A DNA stretch of 34,883 nucleotides from Scatosoma sp045632265 (GTDB lineage: Bacteria > Bacillota > Clostridia > Christensenellales > Borkfalkiaceae), in NCBI GenBank assembly GCA_045632265.1, contig JAZQWG010000032.1:1-34883 (forward strand), written 5' to 3'. How positions within the stretch are numbered: position 1 is the stretch's first letter; each line of letters begins with the position of its first letter. Position numbers and translations under genes: made by a program. Below the pieces are notes generated by a model. It saw only the letters and a program-made list of their open reading frames with translations, was not told the DNA's origin and ran no database searches. Positions 23,106 through 31,178 of the stretch are shown here, piece after piece.

Positions 23106-25013
23106 TTACACTTCTAAAACGGACACCACAATCAAGGGCGATTGCTTGGTCTTTTTATAGAAATAATTTTTCAACGATTTCTTCACAAACGCGGAAAGTT
23201 CTTCCTTTCCACCGCTTGCGTAATTGTAGCTTTGCACCGCTTTTTGAGCAAGCGAGTAAATTTCTTCTTCCGTCGTGCTTTCCGTGAATACAAACCCGTG
23301 CACTTCCACAACGGGCTCGCCCACGACGATATTGCCCGTCACGGCAACCGCCACCGAAATCACCCCTTCAGCGGACATTTTCAAGCGGTCTTTCATGACT
23401 TCGCTTGTGCCGTAATCTTCCATACCCGCACCGTCGATAAGCTTCGTGCCAGCTTGTACGTTTTCGCCAAACGACATAGTCGTTTGCGTAAGCTCTACGC
23501 AGTTGCCCACTTCGGTAATAAGAATATTTTGTTGGGGCATGCCAAGCGCTTGCGCCAAATCGGCGTGGCGTTTCAAATGACGATATTCGCCGTGTACGGG
23601 AATAAAGAATTTCGGTTTTAACAAGGCGTGCAAAATTTTGTGTTCTTCTTGACAAGCGTGCCCCGAAACGTGGATTTTTTCCAAACTTTCGTACACCACT
23701 TTCGCACCCTTTTTATAAAGGTTGTTGATAACCCTATACACCATTTTTTCGTTGCCGGGGATAGGCGTTGCGGAAATGATAATCGTATCGTTTTCCCCCA
23801 CCGTCACTTTGTTAAATTCCCCCATAGCCATACGAGTGAGCGCACTCATAGGTTCGCCTTGCGAGCCGGTGGAAACAATCACGAGTTCGCCGTCGAATAA
23901 ATTCTTCGTGCGTTCAATGTCGATAAGCACGCCTTCGGGAATACGCAATTCCCCGATTTTCACGGCGGCGTCTACCACCTTGAACATGCTACGACCCGAA
24001 AGAGCCACTTTACGGCGATATTTCACAGCCAAATCAATGATTTGTTGTAAACGATGAACGTTGGATGCAAACGTCGCAATGATGATGCGGCGATTGACGT
24101 TTTCCGAGAATAAGTGATCAAGCGTCGTGCCTACCACCGTTTCACTCATGGTGTAGCCTGCTCTTTCAATGTTCGTCGATTCACTTAAATACAAAAGCAC
24201 GCCTTCTTTGCCAAGTTCGGCAATGCGCTTCAAGTCAATTTGTTCGCCCGCAACGGGGGTTAAGTCGATTTTGAAATCCCCGCTGTGGTAAATAAGCCCG
24301 TTGGGGGTGTGGATAGCAAGCGCGCACGCACCCGAAATCGAGTGGTTTACGTTGATAAATTCCACCTCGAACGCACCAAGCTTTACTCTTTCGCCCGCCG
24401 CAATCACTCGTTGGGGAACGGACTGCAAACGATGTTCTTGCAATTTATTGTCCGTCAGCATAAGCGTAAGCTTCGTGCCGTACAAAGGGATATCCGTGCC
24501 AAGTTCTTTGATGAGATAAGGCACGCCGCCGATATGGTCTTCATGCCCGTGCGTAAGCAATACGCCACGGATTTTATCCTTGTTTTGCGACAAATACGTC
24601 ACGTCGGGCACAACCAAGTCAATCCCCGGCATATCTTCGCTGTTGGGGAAAGTGAGCCCTGCATCGATGACGATAATATCGTTGCCGTATTCTATCGCCG
24701 TCATGTTTTTGCCTATTTCACCCACGCCGCCAAGGAAAATGATTTTAACCGCCTTTTTCTTTTTTACAGCCTTTTCCTTATTGCTTGCTTGCTTTTTTTG
24801 CACTTTTTCCACAGTAGCCGTTTGCGTAGCCTTGCCTTGTGCCGTCGTTTTTACACTCTTTTGCTTGGACTGCGCAACTTCGTCCGCTTTTTTGGAAAAT
24901 TCCGCAAACTCGCCGATATCAAAAACCGTGCCCTTCGGGTTTACACGCGAAGAACGCTTTTTATTCGTCTTTGGTATATTCGTGTTTTTGGTTTGTTCTT
25001 TTTTTTCTTTCAC
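23106..25013 (-). CDS. rnj: Ribonuclease J with long basic N-terminal extension (635 aa)
   Basis: Metallo-beta-lactamase/beta-CASP RNase that degrades and matures RNA with 5'-3' exo- and endonuclease activity. The core begins at VKIIFLGGVGEIGKNM (residue ~88) and has the metal motif THGHEDHIGG near 153-162, a later SGD(F) histidine-region YHSGDFKID, and the beta-CASP motifs SGHACQEEH and IPVHGEYRHL. A C-terminal domain (EVHGFVF..., ending KQSPLIVVSVLEV) is complete. The first ~85 residues are Lys/Gln/Thr-rich and disordered-looking, longer than in Bacillus RNase J1 (555 aa); they may bind RNA. The start is GTG with AAGGAG 12 bases before it. First gene of a seven-gene minus-strand run. Confidence 0.92.
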   Translation of the reverse strand: MKEKKEQTKNTNIPKTNKKRSSRVNPKGTVFDIGEFAEFSKKADEVAQSKQKSVKTTAQGKATQTATVEKVQKKQASNKEKAVKKKKAVKIIFLGGVGEIGKNMTAIEYGNDIIVIDAGLTFPNSEDMPGIDLVVPDVTYLSQNKDKIRGVLLTHGHEDHIGGVPYLIKELGTDIPLYGTKLTLMLTDNKLQEHRLQSVPQRVIAAGERVKLGAFEVEFINVNHSISGACALAIHTPNGLIYHSGDFKIDLTPVAGEQIDLKRIAELGKEGVLLYLSESTNIERAGYTMSETVVGTTLDHLFSENVNRRIIIATFASNVHRLQQIIDLAVKYRRKVALSGRSMFKVVDAAVKIGELRIPEGVLIDIERTKNLFDGELVIVSTGSQGEPMSALTRMAMGEFNKVTVGENDTIIISATPIPGNEKMVYRVINNLYKKGAKVVYESLEKIHVSGHACQEEHKILHALLKPKFFIPVHGEYRHLKRHADLAQALGMPQQNILITEVGNCVELTQTTMSFGENVQAGTKLIDGAGMEDYGTSEVMKDRLKMSAEGVISVAVAVTGNIVVGEPVVEVHGFVFTESTTEEEIYSLAQKAVQSYNYASGGKEELSAFVKKSLKNYFYKKTKQSPLIVVSVLEV

Positions 25014-25060
25014 GCTTTATTTTTACTCCTTGAAAGGATATGTAATTGCTCATAAAATAG

Positions 25061-25096
25061 AGAGCCGAAAATATGGGAATTATCAGCTCTCTTTCG
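25061..25096 (-). terminator. Weak hairpin between the 615-aa gene and RNase J
   Basis: AGAGAGC and GCTCTCT arms (7 bp) enclose a ~20-nt loop; on the minus strand a short T-rich stretch follows. It could be a leaky terminator that lets some transcription pass into the RNase J operon. No convincing RNase J promoter is seen between the genes. Confidence 0.4.
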
Positions 25097-25122
25097 TATT
25101 CGTATATGTTGTCTTACGTGGA

Positions 25123-26970
25123 TTAGAAGTTGAATTCTACCTTCTTTTCCTTGGTGAGTTTGATATGTCCGTCGCTCAAAAGTTGCTTGGTGGATGCGTA
25201 AGGATATTCTTGCGCAAAATCAACCGTTTCCGCATCTTCCTTCTTTTCCGCTTCAAACTTTGCAGCGAGCGCTTCAACCAAACGTACCGCTTTCTTAACG
25301 GCAGCCGCACTCTTAACCTTTACCATAAAAGGCGTAGCCTCATGCGCTTTTTGGTCGCCTACGTTCTTTTGATGATATACAGTCGTCTTGAAGTTTTCTT
25401 CATCAGTGGGATCAAGTGCAAGATAGAAACAAAGCGTTTTACCGTTAATGCCCATCTTCGCAACCGTTTCTCTGCCGTAGTTGAATCTATCGCCGTGCCA
25501 GCTTACGTTGGAACGTACTTTCTTATATGCCAAAAGTGCGTTCTTCAAATCGCTGTAATACGCTTTTACTTCGTCAGCGCTTTGACTCATCTTCGCCGTG
25601 AAGCTTCTCTTCAAGCGGATAACCATACCCGTTTCAGCATCTACAAGTTCACCTTCTACTTCTTCATAGACAGGTTCTTTTGCAACTGCGATTTCTTCCA
25701 CAGCGGGTTCTTCCACAATTTCTTCAACCGCTTCTTCCACAATTTCTTCAACGGGCGCTTCTTCTACGATTTCTTCTACAACTTCTTCAACAGCGGGTTC
25801 TTCAACGATTTCTTCCACCGTTTCTTCGCAGTTAGCGCACATTTCGCAAAGTTTTGCGGACACGCGCGTTGCGATTACGTCAATACCTTCGTCGTCGATA
25901 ACGAAATCGAACGTCGTTTCTTCTTCCGTTTCGTCAGCGGAGAGCTTAGCCGCTACCATATCCGCAAGCTTATCGTAGTCGATTTCGCAAGGAGCAGGTT
26001 GTACCTTTTCAGCAACCTTCGCTGCAATCGCATCAAGGTCGATTGCAGCAATTGCATTTGCAACTGCCGTAGCCACAACCGCCGAAAGCACGTCTTGCGC
26101 AATGCCGCCTTGCACTTTCGCAGCAGCCGCTGCAAACGAATCGTCAATGCGACGATAATCTACCTTTTCGGGATAAGGCAACGATTCTACAACCTTTTCA
26201 GCTGCGCCGTAGATAATTCTATCATAATCGATTTTCGCTTCAACGGGTTCTTGCTCTTTTTCGGGTTGTTGAACGAGTACGTCGCCCAAAAGTTCCAAAA
26301 CCTTATCGCCAACGTCGTCGGCAATGCGTACGTAATCTACGTTTTCCGCAACGGGAACAGCCGCAACGATTTGGTCTACGAGATTTTTATGGTCAGCCGA
26401 TTCAAGCGTTTCAGCAAGGTCGGAAATCTTTTGACGGATTTCTTCCAAGCTTTCGTCCATTTGTTCAACGAGCGTGAAACGCGCGTTTACGTCGTCAAAC
26501 TTTGCAACGACGTTTTCGTTAATCAACGTCTTCAAATCTTCATAGATGGATTGATGTTGCAAATAGCTAAGTTTGATTTCGTTGAGCGTATCTTCGATGG
26601 GAGGCAAAATGCCCGCAACCTTTTCTTTTACGCCTTCAGCAAGTTCTTCGGAAGCAAATGCGTCTAATCTTGCAATCGCTTCGTCAATCTTCGCAATCGT
26701 ATCGTTGATCGACGCAGTCAAGCCGTCGTAAATGCTTTGGTTTTGTATGTAGCCATAACGAATTTCTTGCGAGATATTTTTGGAAGCTTTTTCTTGTTCC
26801 CCTTTGATTTCGCTATTCAACGAGCCGATTTGCACGGACGAATATTTCATTTCGTTAAGAAGTTCTTTTTTAAGCTTTTGCAAATCGTAAGAAAGCCAGC
26901 TGTACAACGCATCTACTTTCGTTGCTGCCGCTTGATTGTTATTTACCGTTGCATTTTTTTGTTCCGCCAT
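25123..26970 (-). CDS. Repeat-rich acidic protein with conserved C-terminal domain, unknown function (615 aa)
   Basis: I cannot name a family. The N-terminal ~210 residues are helical with three related segments (SSVQIGSLNSEI, GYIQNQSIYDGL, SYLQHQSIYEDL), probably coiled coil. Residues ~220-370 hold four spaced copies of a motif like (V/I)DY-x-(R/K)-(I/L) followed by a helix (VDYVRIADD, IDYDRIIYG, VDYRRIDDS, IDYDKLADM). Then comes a ~65-residue acidic run of VEEIVEEPAVEE-type repeats. The last ~170 residues form a compact domain (LKRSFTAKMSQ...SWHGDRFNYGRE...LCFYLALDP) that I believe recurs in uncultured Clostridia. No signal peptide or membrane helix is seen. The ATG at 26970 is chosen because GAGGTG lies five bases before it; the in-frame GTG two codons earlier overlaps this site. 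A scaffold or cytoskeletal role is only a guess. Confidence 0.75.
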   Translation of the reverse strand: MAEQKNATVNNNQAAATKVDALYSWLSYDLQKLKKELLNEMKYSSVQIGSLNSEIKGEQEKASKNISQEIRYGYIQNQSIYDGLTASINDTIAKIDEAIARLDAFASEELAEGVKEKVAGILPPIEDTLNEIKLSYLQHQSIYEDLKTLINENVVAKFDDVNARFTLVEQMDESLEEIRQKISDLAETLESADHKNLVDQIVAAVPVAENVDYVRIADDVGDKVLELLGDVLVQQPEKEQEPVEAKIDYDRIIYGAAEKVVESLPYPEKVDYRRIDDSFAAAAAKVQGGIAQDVLSAVVATAVANAIAAIDLDAIAAKVAEKVQPAPCEIDYDKLADMVAAKLSADETEEETTFDFVIDDEGIDVIATRVSAKLCEMCANCEETVEEIVEEPAVEEVVEEIVEEAPVEEIVEEAVEEIVEEPAVEEIAVAKEPVYEEVEGELVDAETGMVIRLKRSFTAKMSQSADEVKAYYSDLKNALLAYKKVRSNVSWHGDRFNYGRETVAKMGINGKTLCFYLALDPTDEENFKTTVYHQKNVGDQKAHEATPFMVKVKSAAAVKKAVRLVEALAAKFEAEKKEDAETVDFAQEYPYASTKQLLSDGHIKLTKEKKVEFNF

Positions 26971-27030
26971 ATTCACACCTCAACTGTTCCTTTTTCAGTA
27001 AAAAGCCTTTTCATCGCTTTAACATACCCT

Positions 27031-27059
27031 ATTATAGCATATAATATCCGTTCGGTCAA
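27031..27059 (-). promoter_or_regulatory. Promoter of the 615-aa repeat protein gene
   Basis: On the minus strand TTGACC (27054-27059), a 17-bp spacer and TATAAT (27031-27036) with extended TGC precede the gene by about 60 bases. Confidence 0.85.
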
Positions 27060-27105
27060 GGCTTTAGAAAAAAAATATTGCCGAAAAACGTGTTTTTTAT
27101 TAAAA

Positions 27106-27129
27106 ACACCGCCCAAAATAGGACGGTGT
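27106..27129 (-). terminator. Terminator of the P-type ATPase gene
   Basis: ACACCGTCC and GGGCGGTGT on the minus strand pair over 9 bp (one G-U) around a 6-nt loop, followed by TTTTTA. It lies 23 bases past the ATPase stop. Confidence 0.85.
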
Positions 27130-27151
27130 AAAAAACTTTTAGAGTTTTTGC

Positions 27152-29797
27152 TTATTTATTCTTTCTTTTTTCCAAAGCGCGTTGCAACGCTTTCACCACT
27201 TCTACAACGGGGATAACCGCAAAGCCGATGAGCACCGCTAAGCCAAGTTCGACAAAGCCGATTGCTTCAAACCCGAACACTTTCGCAACGGGGGGAATAG
27301 CGCACACCGCCACCGAAAGCACGAACGAGCCGAGCGCCGCCGCCCACAGCAATTTGTTTTGCTTTTTAATCGTGAACAAGCTCTTTCTTTGCGAACGCAT
27401 ATTCAAGCTGTGGAAGATTTCCGCCATGGCAAGCGTCAAGAACGCCATCGTCGTGCCGTGCGTGCTGTCGGAAATTTGCCAGTTGCCCGTTTCAAGATAA
27501 TGCCCAACAAAGAAGGACAAAACAACCAAAACCGCCACCAAGAAGCCTTGGTAAATGACGTCTATGCCCATACCACCCGAGAACACGCCCGCCTTTGCAT
27601 CACGGGGTTTTCGTTTCATGACGTCGTCTTCCGCCTTTTCCGTGCCAAGCGCAAGGGCGGGGAAGGTGTCCGTCACCAAATTTATCCAAAGCAAATGCGC
27701 AGGTTGCAAAATGGTAAAGCCGAGCAAGGTTGCCGCAAAAATAGCGATGACTTCGCTCATGTTGGAAGCGAGCAAGAATTGTATTGCTTTACGGATATTG
27801 TCGTAAATTCTTCTGCCTTCTTCCACCGCGCCAACGATGGTTGCAAAGTTGTCGTCCGTAAGCACCATGTCCGCAACGTTTTTCGTTACGTCCGTACCCG
27901 TAATGCCCATGCCTACGCCGATGTCCGCACTCTTAATGGAAGGAGCGTCGTTTACCCCGTCCCCCGTCATCGCCGTGACGAAGCCGTATTTCATCCATGC
28001 GTTTACAATACGAGTTTTGTGTTCCGGTTGCACACGAGCATAAACGCTCACGTTTTGGAACATACCCTCAAATTCTTCATCCGAAAGTTCGTTAAGTTGC
28101 GCACCCGTAAGCGCTTTCGCATCGCCTCTCAAAATACCCAACTCTTTTGCAATCGCAACCGCCGTATCCACGTGGTCGCCCGTGATCATGATAGGACGAA
28201 TACCCGCTTCACGGCATTGTTCAATCGCTACCTTTACTTCGGGGCGCACGGGGTCGATCATGCCGCAAAGCCCCGTAAAGCACATTTCAGTTTCTACGCT
28301 TTCGCTCGTCATATCGGCGGGAATTTCCTTCCACGTTCTTTCCGCACACGCAAGCACACGCAAAGCGCCATCCGCCATATCCTTATTCGCTTGCAAAATT
28401 TCCGCTTTGCATTCCGCCGTCATCGGCACTACTTTGCCGTCTTTCAAGCAATACGTACATCTATCAAGCACAACGTCGGGCGCGCCCTTGGTGTATTGCA
28501 CGAACGCACCGTTTATAGGGTGCATGGTCGTCATCATCTTACGGTTGGAATCGAAAGGAAGCTCGTTTACTCTTGCAAATTCCTTTTTCAACGCATACTT
28601 GGGTAGCCCTAATTTATACGCCCAAGCAACGAGCGCCGCTTCGGTAGGTTCGCCCGTGACGTCTCCCTTTTCGTCCACTTCCGCATCCGAGCAAAGGGAC
28701 ATGCCTTGCGCTACACGCTTTTCGTCTTCGCCAAAGCATTTTACGACGGTCATTTTATTTTGCGTGAGCGTACCCGTTTTATCCGAACAAATGATTTGCG
28801 CACAGCCAAGCGTTTCCACCGCCGTCAATTTTCTAATGATTGCGTTGCGCTTGGACATATTCGTCACGCCGATTGAGAGCACCACCGTGACAACGGATGC
28901 AAGCCCTTCGGGAATCGCCGCAACCGCAAGGGAAACGGCAACCATAAGCGAGTTTATAATCGTGCCCACTTCAAAGCCGTCCGCCCAAAGTTTTACGCCA
29001 AATACGACTACGCAAATGCCAAGCACGAGCCACGTAAGGATTTTGGAAAGCTGGGAAAGCTTCTTTTGCAGAGGCGTTTTGCCTTCTTGCGCTTGCGCTA
29101 ATGCGCCCGCAATTTTACCCATTTCCGTCGCCATACCCGTCGCCGTGACAACCACTACGCCACGTCCGTAAACGACGGTGCTTCCCATGTAAACCATGTT
29201 CTTTCTATCGCCAAGCGTGACTTCTTTTGCCCCGTTCTTGGGGATAATTGCTTCCGTCACCTTATTAACGGGAACCGATTCACCCGTAAGTGCCGCTTCT
29301 TCCACTTGCAAGCTTGCGCTTTCCACAACTCTTGCATCGGCGGGCACAGCGTCCCCTGCTTCTAATAAAACGACGTCGCCAACGACCAAATCTTCACTTT
29401 TTACAACGCACAGCTTTCCGTCCCGTAAAACTTTTGACGTAGCCGCCGACATCTTTTGCAACGCTTCAATCGCCTTTTCCGCTTTGCTTTCTTGCAACAC
29501 GCCTAAAATGGCGTTGAGAAGCACTACGGCAAGGATGATGATAACGTCCGTCGGGAAATGCTTTTCAATGATTGCAAGCGCACCGCTGATTGCCGCCGCC
29601 ACAATCAAAATGAGAATCATAGGGTCGGCAAGCTGTTCAAAAAAGCGGCGTATAACCGTCTTTTTCTTACCTTCCGCAAGCTTGTTTTTACCCTTTTCCG
29701 CAAGCCGTTTTTCCGCTTCGCTTACAGACAAGCCCTTTTCTACGCTCGTTTGCAACTTGCTTACAACGGCTTCTTTGTCTTGCAAATAACTGTTCAT
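27152..29797 (-). CDS. P-type cation ATPase, Ca2+ (SERCA-like) type, probable Ca2+/Mn2+ exporter (881 aa)
   Basis: Membrane pump that exports divalent cations using ATP. An N-terminal cation-ATPase domain is followed by the first membrane pair (IL-rich, 58-105). The actuator motif is TGES at 171-174, the M4 ion-site motif AAIPEGL at 293-299, the phosphorylated aspartate in DKTGTLT at 339-345, the nucleotide site KGAPD near 437-441, and the hinge TGDGVND at 611-617. Six C-terminal membrane helices follow. The M4 Glu and the M6 NLVTDTFPALALG motif (Asn and Asp of SERCA site II) are kept, so one ion per cycle is likely. Length is standard. AAGGAG precedes the ATG. A probable Mn2+ riboswitch in its leader suggests that manganese, not only calcium, is a physiological substrate. 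Confidence 0.93.
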   Translation of the reverse strand: MNSYLQDKEAVVSKLQTSVEKGLSVSEAEKRLAEKGKNKLAEGKKKTVIRRFFEQLADPMILILIVAAAISGALAIIEKHFPTDVIIILAVVLLNAILGVLQESKAEKAIEALQKMSAATSKVLRDGKLCVVKSEDLVVGDVVLLEAGDAVPADARVVESASLQVEEAALTGESVPVNKVTEAIIPKNGAKEVTLGDRKNMVYMGSTVVYGRGVVVVTATGMATEMGKIAGALAQAQEGKTPLQKKLSQLSKILTWLVLGICVVVFGVKLWADGFEVGTIINSLMVAVSLAVAAIPEGLASVVTVVLSIGVTNMSKRNAIIRKLTAVETLGCAQIICSDKTGTLTQNKMTVVKCFGEDEKRVAQGMSLCSDAEVDEKGDVTGEPTEAALVAWAYKLGLPKYALKKEFARVNELPFDSNRKMMTTMHPINGAFVQYTKGAPDVVLDRCTYCLKDGKVVPMTAECKAEILQANKDMADGALRVLACAERTWKEIPADMTSESVETEMCFTGLCGMIDPVRPEVKVAIEQCREAGIRPIMITGDHVDTAVAIAKELGILRGDAKALTGAQLNELSDEEFEGMFQNVSVYARVQPEHKTRIVNAWMKYGFVTAMTGDGVNDAPSIKSADIGVGMGITGTDVTKNVADMVLTDDNFATIVGAVEEGRRIYDNIRKAIQFLLASNMSEVIAIFAATLLGFTILQPAHLLWINLVTDTFPALALGTEKAEDDVMKRKPRDAKAGVFSGGMGIDVIYQGFLVAVLVVLSFFVGHYLETGNWQISDSTHGTTMAFLTLAMAEIFHSLNMRSQRKSLFTIKKQNKLLWAAALGSFVLSVAVCAIPPVAKVFGFEAIGFVELGLAVLIGFAVIPVVEVVKALQRALEKRKNK

Positions 29798-29813
29798 ACC
29801 TACTCCTTTTTAT

Positions 29814-29851
29814 AAAAAATACCCAAGCACAGCTTTGGCTATACTTGGGTA
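29814..29851 (-). terminator. Riboswitch expression-platform terminator before the ATPase gene
   Basis: On the minus strand TACCCAAG plus TATAGC pairs with GCTGTG plus CTTGGGTA to make a continuous 14-bp stem with a CAAA loop (29820-29851), followed by TTTTTT. It ends about 15 bases before the ATPase start, inside the leader, so it must be conditional for the gene to be expressed. Confidence 0.85.
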
Positions 29852-29992
29852 TGAATATCTACTTCACGCCACGTACAGCCTTTTTTTCTTTCGCTATACG
29901 TGAGTCTGGCAATTTGAGGCAAGCCAGACTTTTACGTCGGGTATTGTTGACTTGCCACGCTTACGCGCTTGCTACTCCCTCACGGGATTACT
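29852..29992 (-). promoter_or_regulatory. Probable yybP-ykoY (Mn2+-sensing) riboswitch aptamer
   Basis: The ~140-nt leader on the minus strand holds the conserved GGGAGTAGC (29979-29971) near its 5' end and a GTCAACAATACCCG stretch further on. It also has a stable stem GTCTGGC/GCCAGAC (29911-29936 region) and the terminator just described downstream. The first two elements agree with the consensus of yybP-ykoY riboswitches, which bind Mn2+ and turn on exporters, including P-type ATPases of this kind. A covariance-model search would settle it; another metal-sensing leader is the main alternative. Confidence 0.68.
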
Positions 29993-29997
29993 ATTTC

Positions 29998-30026
29998 ATT
30001 TTAGCATATCTTGGAATAATTGTCAA
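29998..30026 (-). promoter_or_regulatory. Promoter of the riboswitch-ATPase transcript
   Basis: On the minus strand a perfect TTGACA (30021-30026), a 17-bp spacer and TAAAAT (29998-30003) with extended TGC. Transcription would start near 29990, right at the aptamer's 5' end. Confidence 0.88.
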
Positions 30027-30071
30027 TGTTTTGAAATGAGATTTTTTATCGATTTTTTGTGATTTAATAGG

Positions 30072-30193
30072 AAAAGATAAAACGAAATAAAACAAAGCAA
30101 GACGCAAGCAAACCAAGGCGTACGAGGATTTTTGAAAGGACGTGTACAAGCAGTACACGAGTGAAAAAACCGCAGTACAACGATGAGTTGCGC
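30072..30193. repeat. 122-bp tandem intergenic repeat, copy 1
   Basis: Nearly identical to 30215-30336 (offset 143 bp, about three differences seen). It contains the inverted repeat GTGTAC/GTACAC and, on the minus strand, AACCGC/GCGGTT followed by a T-run, so each copy is a potential terminator. It looks like a member of a dispersed intergenic repeat family. No convincing gene lies here although a frame of ~110 codons happens to be open. Confidence 0.85.
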
Positions 30194-30214
30194 GGTTGTA
30201 AGTGTACCAACACA

Positions 30215-30336
30215 AAAAGATAAAACGAAATAAAACAAAGCAAGACGCTAGCAAACCAAGGCGTACGAGGATTTTTGAAAGGACGTGTACAAGTAGTACA
30301 CGAGTGAAAAAACCGCAGTACAACGATGGGTTGCGC
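30215..30336. repeat. 122-bp tandem intergenic repeat, copy 2
   Basis: Second copy, beginning about 20 bases past yebC. On the minus strand its AACCGC/GCGGTT hairpin with a following T-run is placed to terminate yebC transcription; the extra GGCG near its end makes the stem of this copy slightly different from copy 1. Confidence 0.85.
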
Positions 30337-30356
30337 CGCGGTTTCTTTGTTTTATA

Positions 30357-31151
30357 TTATTCTTCGTCTTCGTCGGGAAGTTCCACGTTATGATATACGT
30401 TTTGAACGTCGTCGTGATCTTCAAGAGCATCGATCATCTTTTCAAACGTAGCTACTTTATCTTCGGGCAACGTGATTCTGTTTTGAGGAATCATTGCAAT
30501 TTCCGCTTGAATGAAACGAATTTTGTCTTCTTCCTCTTCGTTTCTACGGCCCTTGGGCGCAGCAGCAACGAGTTCCGCATTCTTTTCTTCCAAATACTTA
30601 CGTACGTCGGAGAAGCTTTCGGGCGTGGTGAAAATTTCATAAACGTCGTCGCTTGCAACTACGTCGTCCGCACCTGCTTCCAAAGCGTATTCCGTCATCG
30701 TGTCTTCATCGAGTTCTACCGTTCTTTCTACAACGATATAGCCCTTATTATCGAAGTTGTAGGATACGCAACCGTTTTGACCGAGCTGACCGCCGTGCTT
30801 ACTCAAAATAGAGCGAACGTCGCCTGCCGTACGGTTGATGTTGTCCGTAAGCGTGACGATGATAACTGCCGAGCCTGCAATGCCGTAGCCTTCGTAGGTG
30901 AGTTCTTTATAATCAGCACCGCTCATTTCACCCGATGCTTTTTTGATACTTCTTTGAATGTTGTCGTTGGGCATGTTTGCCGCTTTTGCTTTTGCAATGA
31001 TATCGGCAAGCTTGCTGTTCGTTTCAGGGTTGGGGTTGTTTTTCGCCGCTACTGCAATTTCTCTACCAAGCTTGGTGAAAATTCTGCCTTTCGCTGCGTC
31101 TGCCTTACCTTTTTTTGCTTGTATGTTGTGCCATTTGCTATGTCCTGACAT
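30357..31151 (-). CDS. yebC: YebC/PmpR family protein (264 aa)
   Basis: The family is known as transcription regulators or, in recent work, as translation factors that relieve ribosome stalling. The N-terminal MSGHSKWHNIQAKKGKADAAKG is the family hallmark. GEMSGADYKELTYEGYGIAG and HGGQLGQNGCVSYNFDNKG follow, and the C-terminal ALEDHDDVQNVYHNVEL is intact. About 18 residues, around APKGRRNEEEEDKIRF near 196-211, appear as an insertion in the third domain relative to the usual ~245-aa form. AAAGGAG precedes the ATG; the gene starts 27 bases after the SpoU methyltransferase stop and is probably co-transcribed with it. Confidence 0.95.
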   Translation of the reverse strand: MSGHSKWHNIQAKKGKADAAKGRIFTKLGREIAVAAKNNPNPETNSKLADIIAKAKAANMPNDNIQRSIKKASGEMSGADYKELTYEGYGIAGSAVIIVTLTDNINRTAGDVRSILSKHGGQLGQNGCVSYNFDNKGYIVVERTVELDEDTMTEYALEAGADDVVASDDVYEIFTTPESFSDVRKYLEEKNAELVAAAPKGRRNEEEEDKIRFIQAEIAMIPQNRITLPEDKVATFEKMIDALEDHDDVQNVYHNVELPDEDEE

Positions 31152-31178
31152 AATAAATACGCTCCTTTTATTTTCTCT

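Noticed and set aside
24580..26667. Plus-strand open frame of ~695 codons opposite RNase J and the repeat protein
   Set aside because: The protein is Phe/Cys/Arg-rich nonsense mirroring the Glu/Val and Ala repeats of the real minus-strand gene; two good genes with promoters and ribosome binding sites cover it.
27359..29171. Plus-strand open frames opposite the P-type ATPase gene
   Set aside because: Shadow frames of a clearly conserved ATPase; no initiation signals or family motifs.
29991..30323. Minus-strand open frame of ~110 codons in the 122-bp repeat region
   Set aside because: Its apparent internal protein repeats come from the DNA tandem repeat, which holds terminator hairpins; no ribosome binding site.
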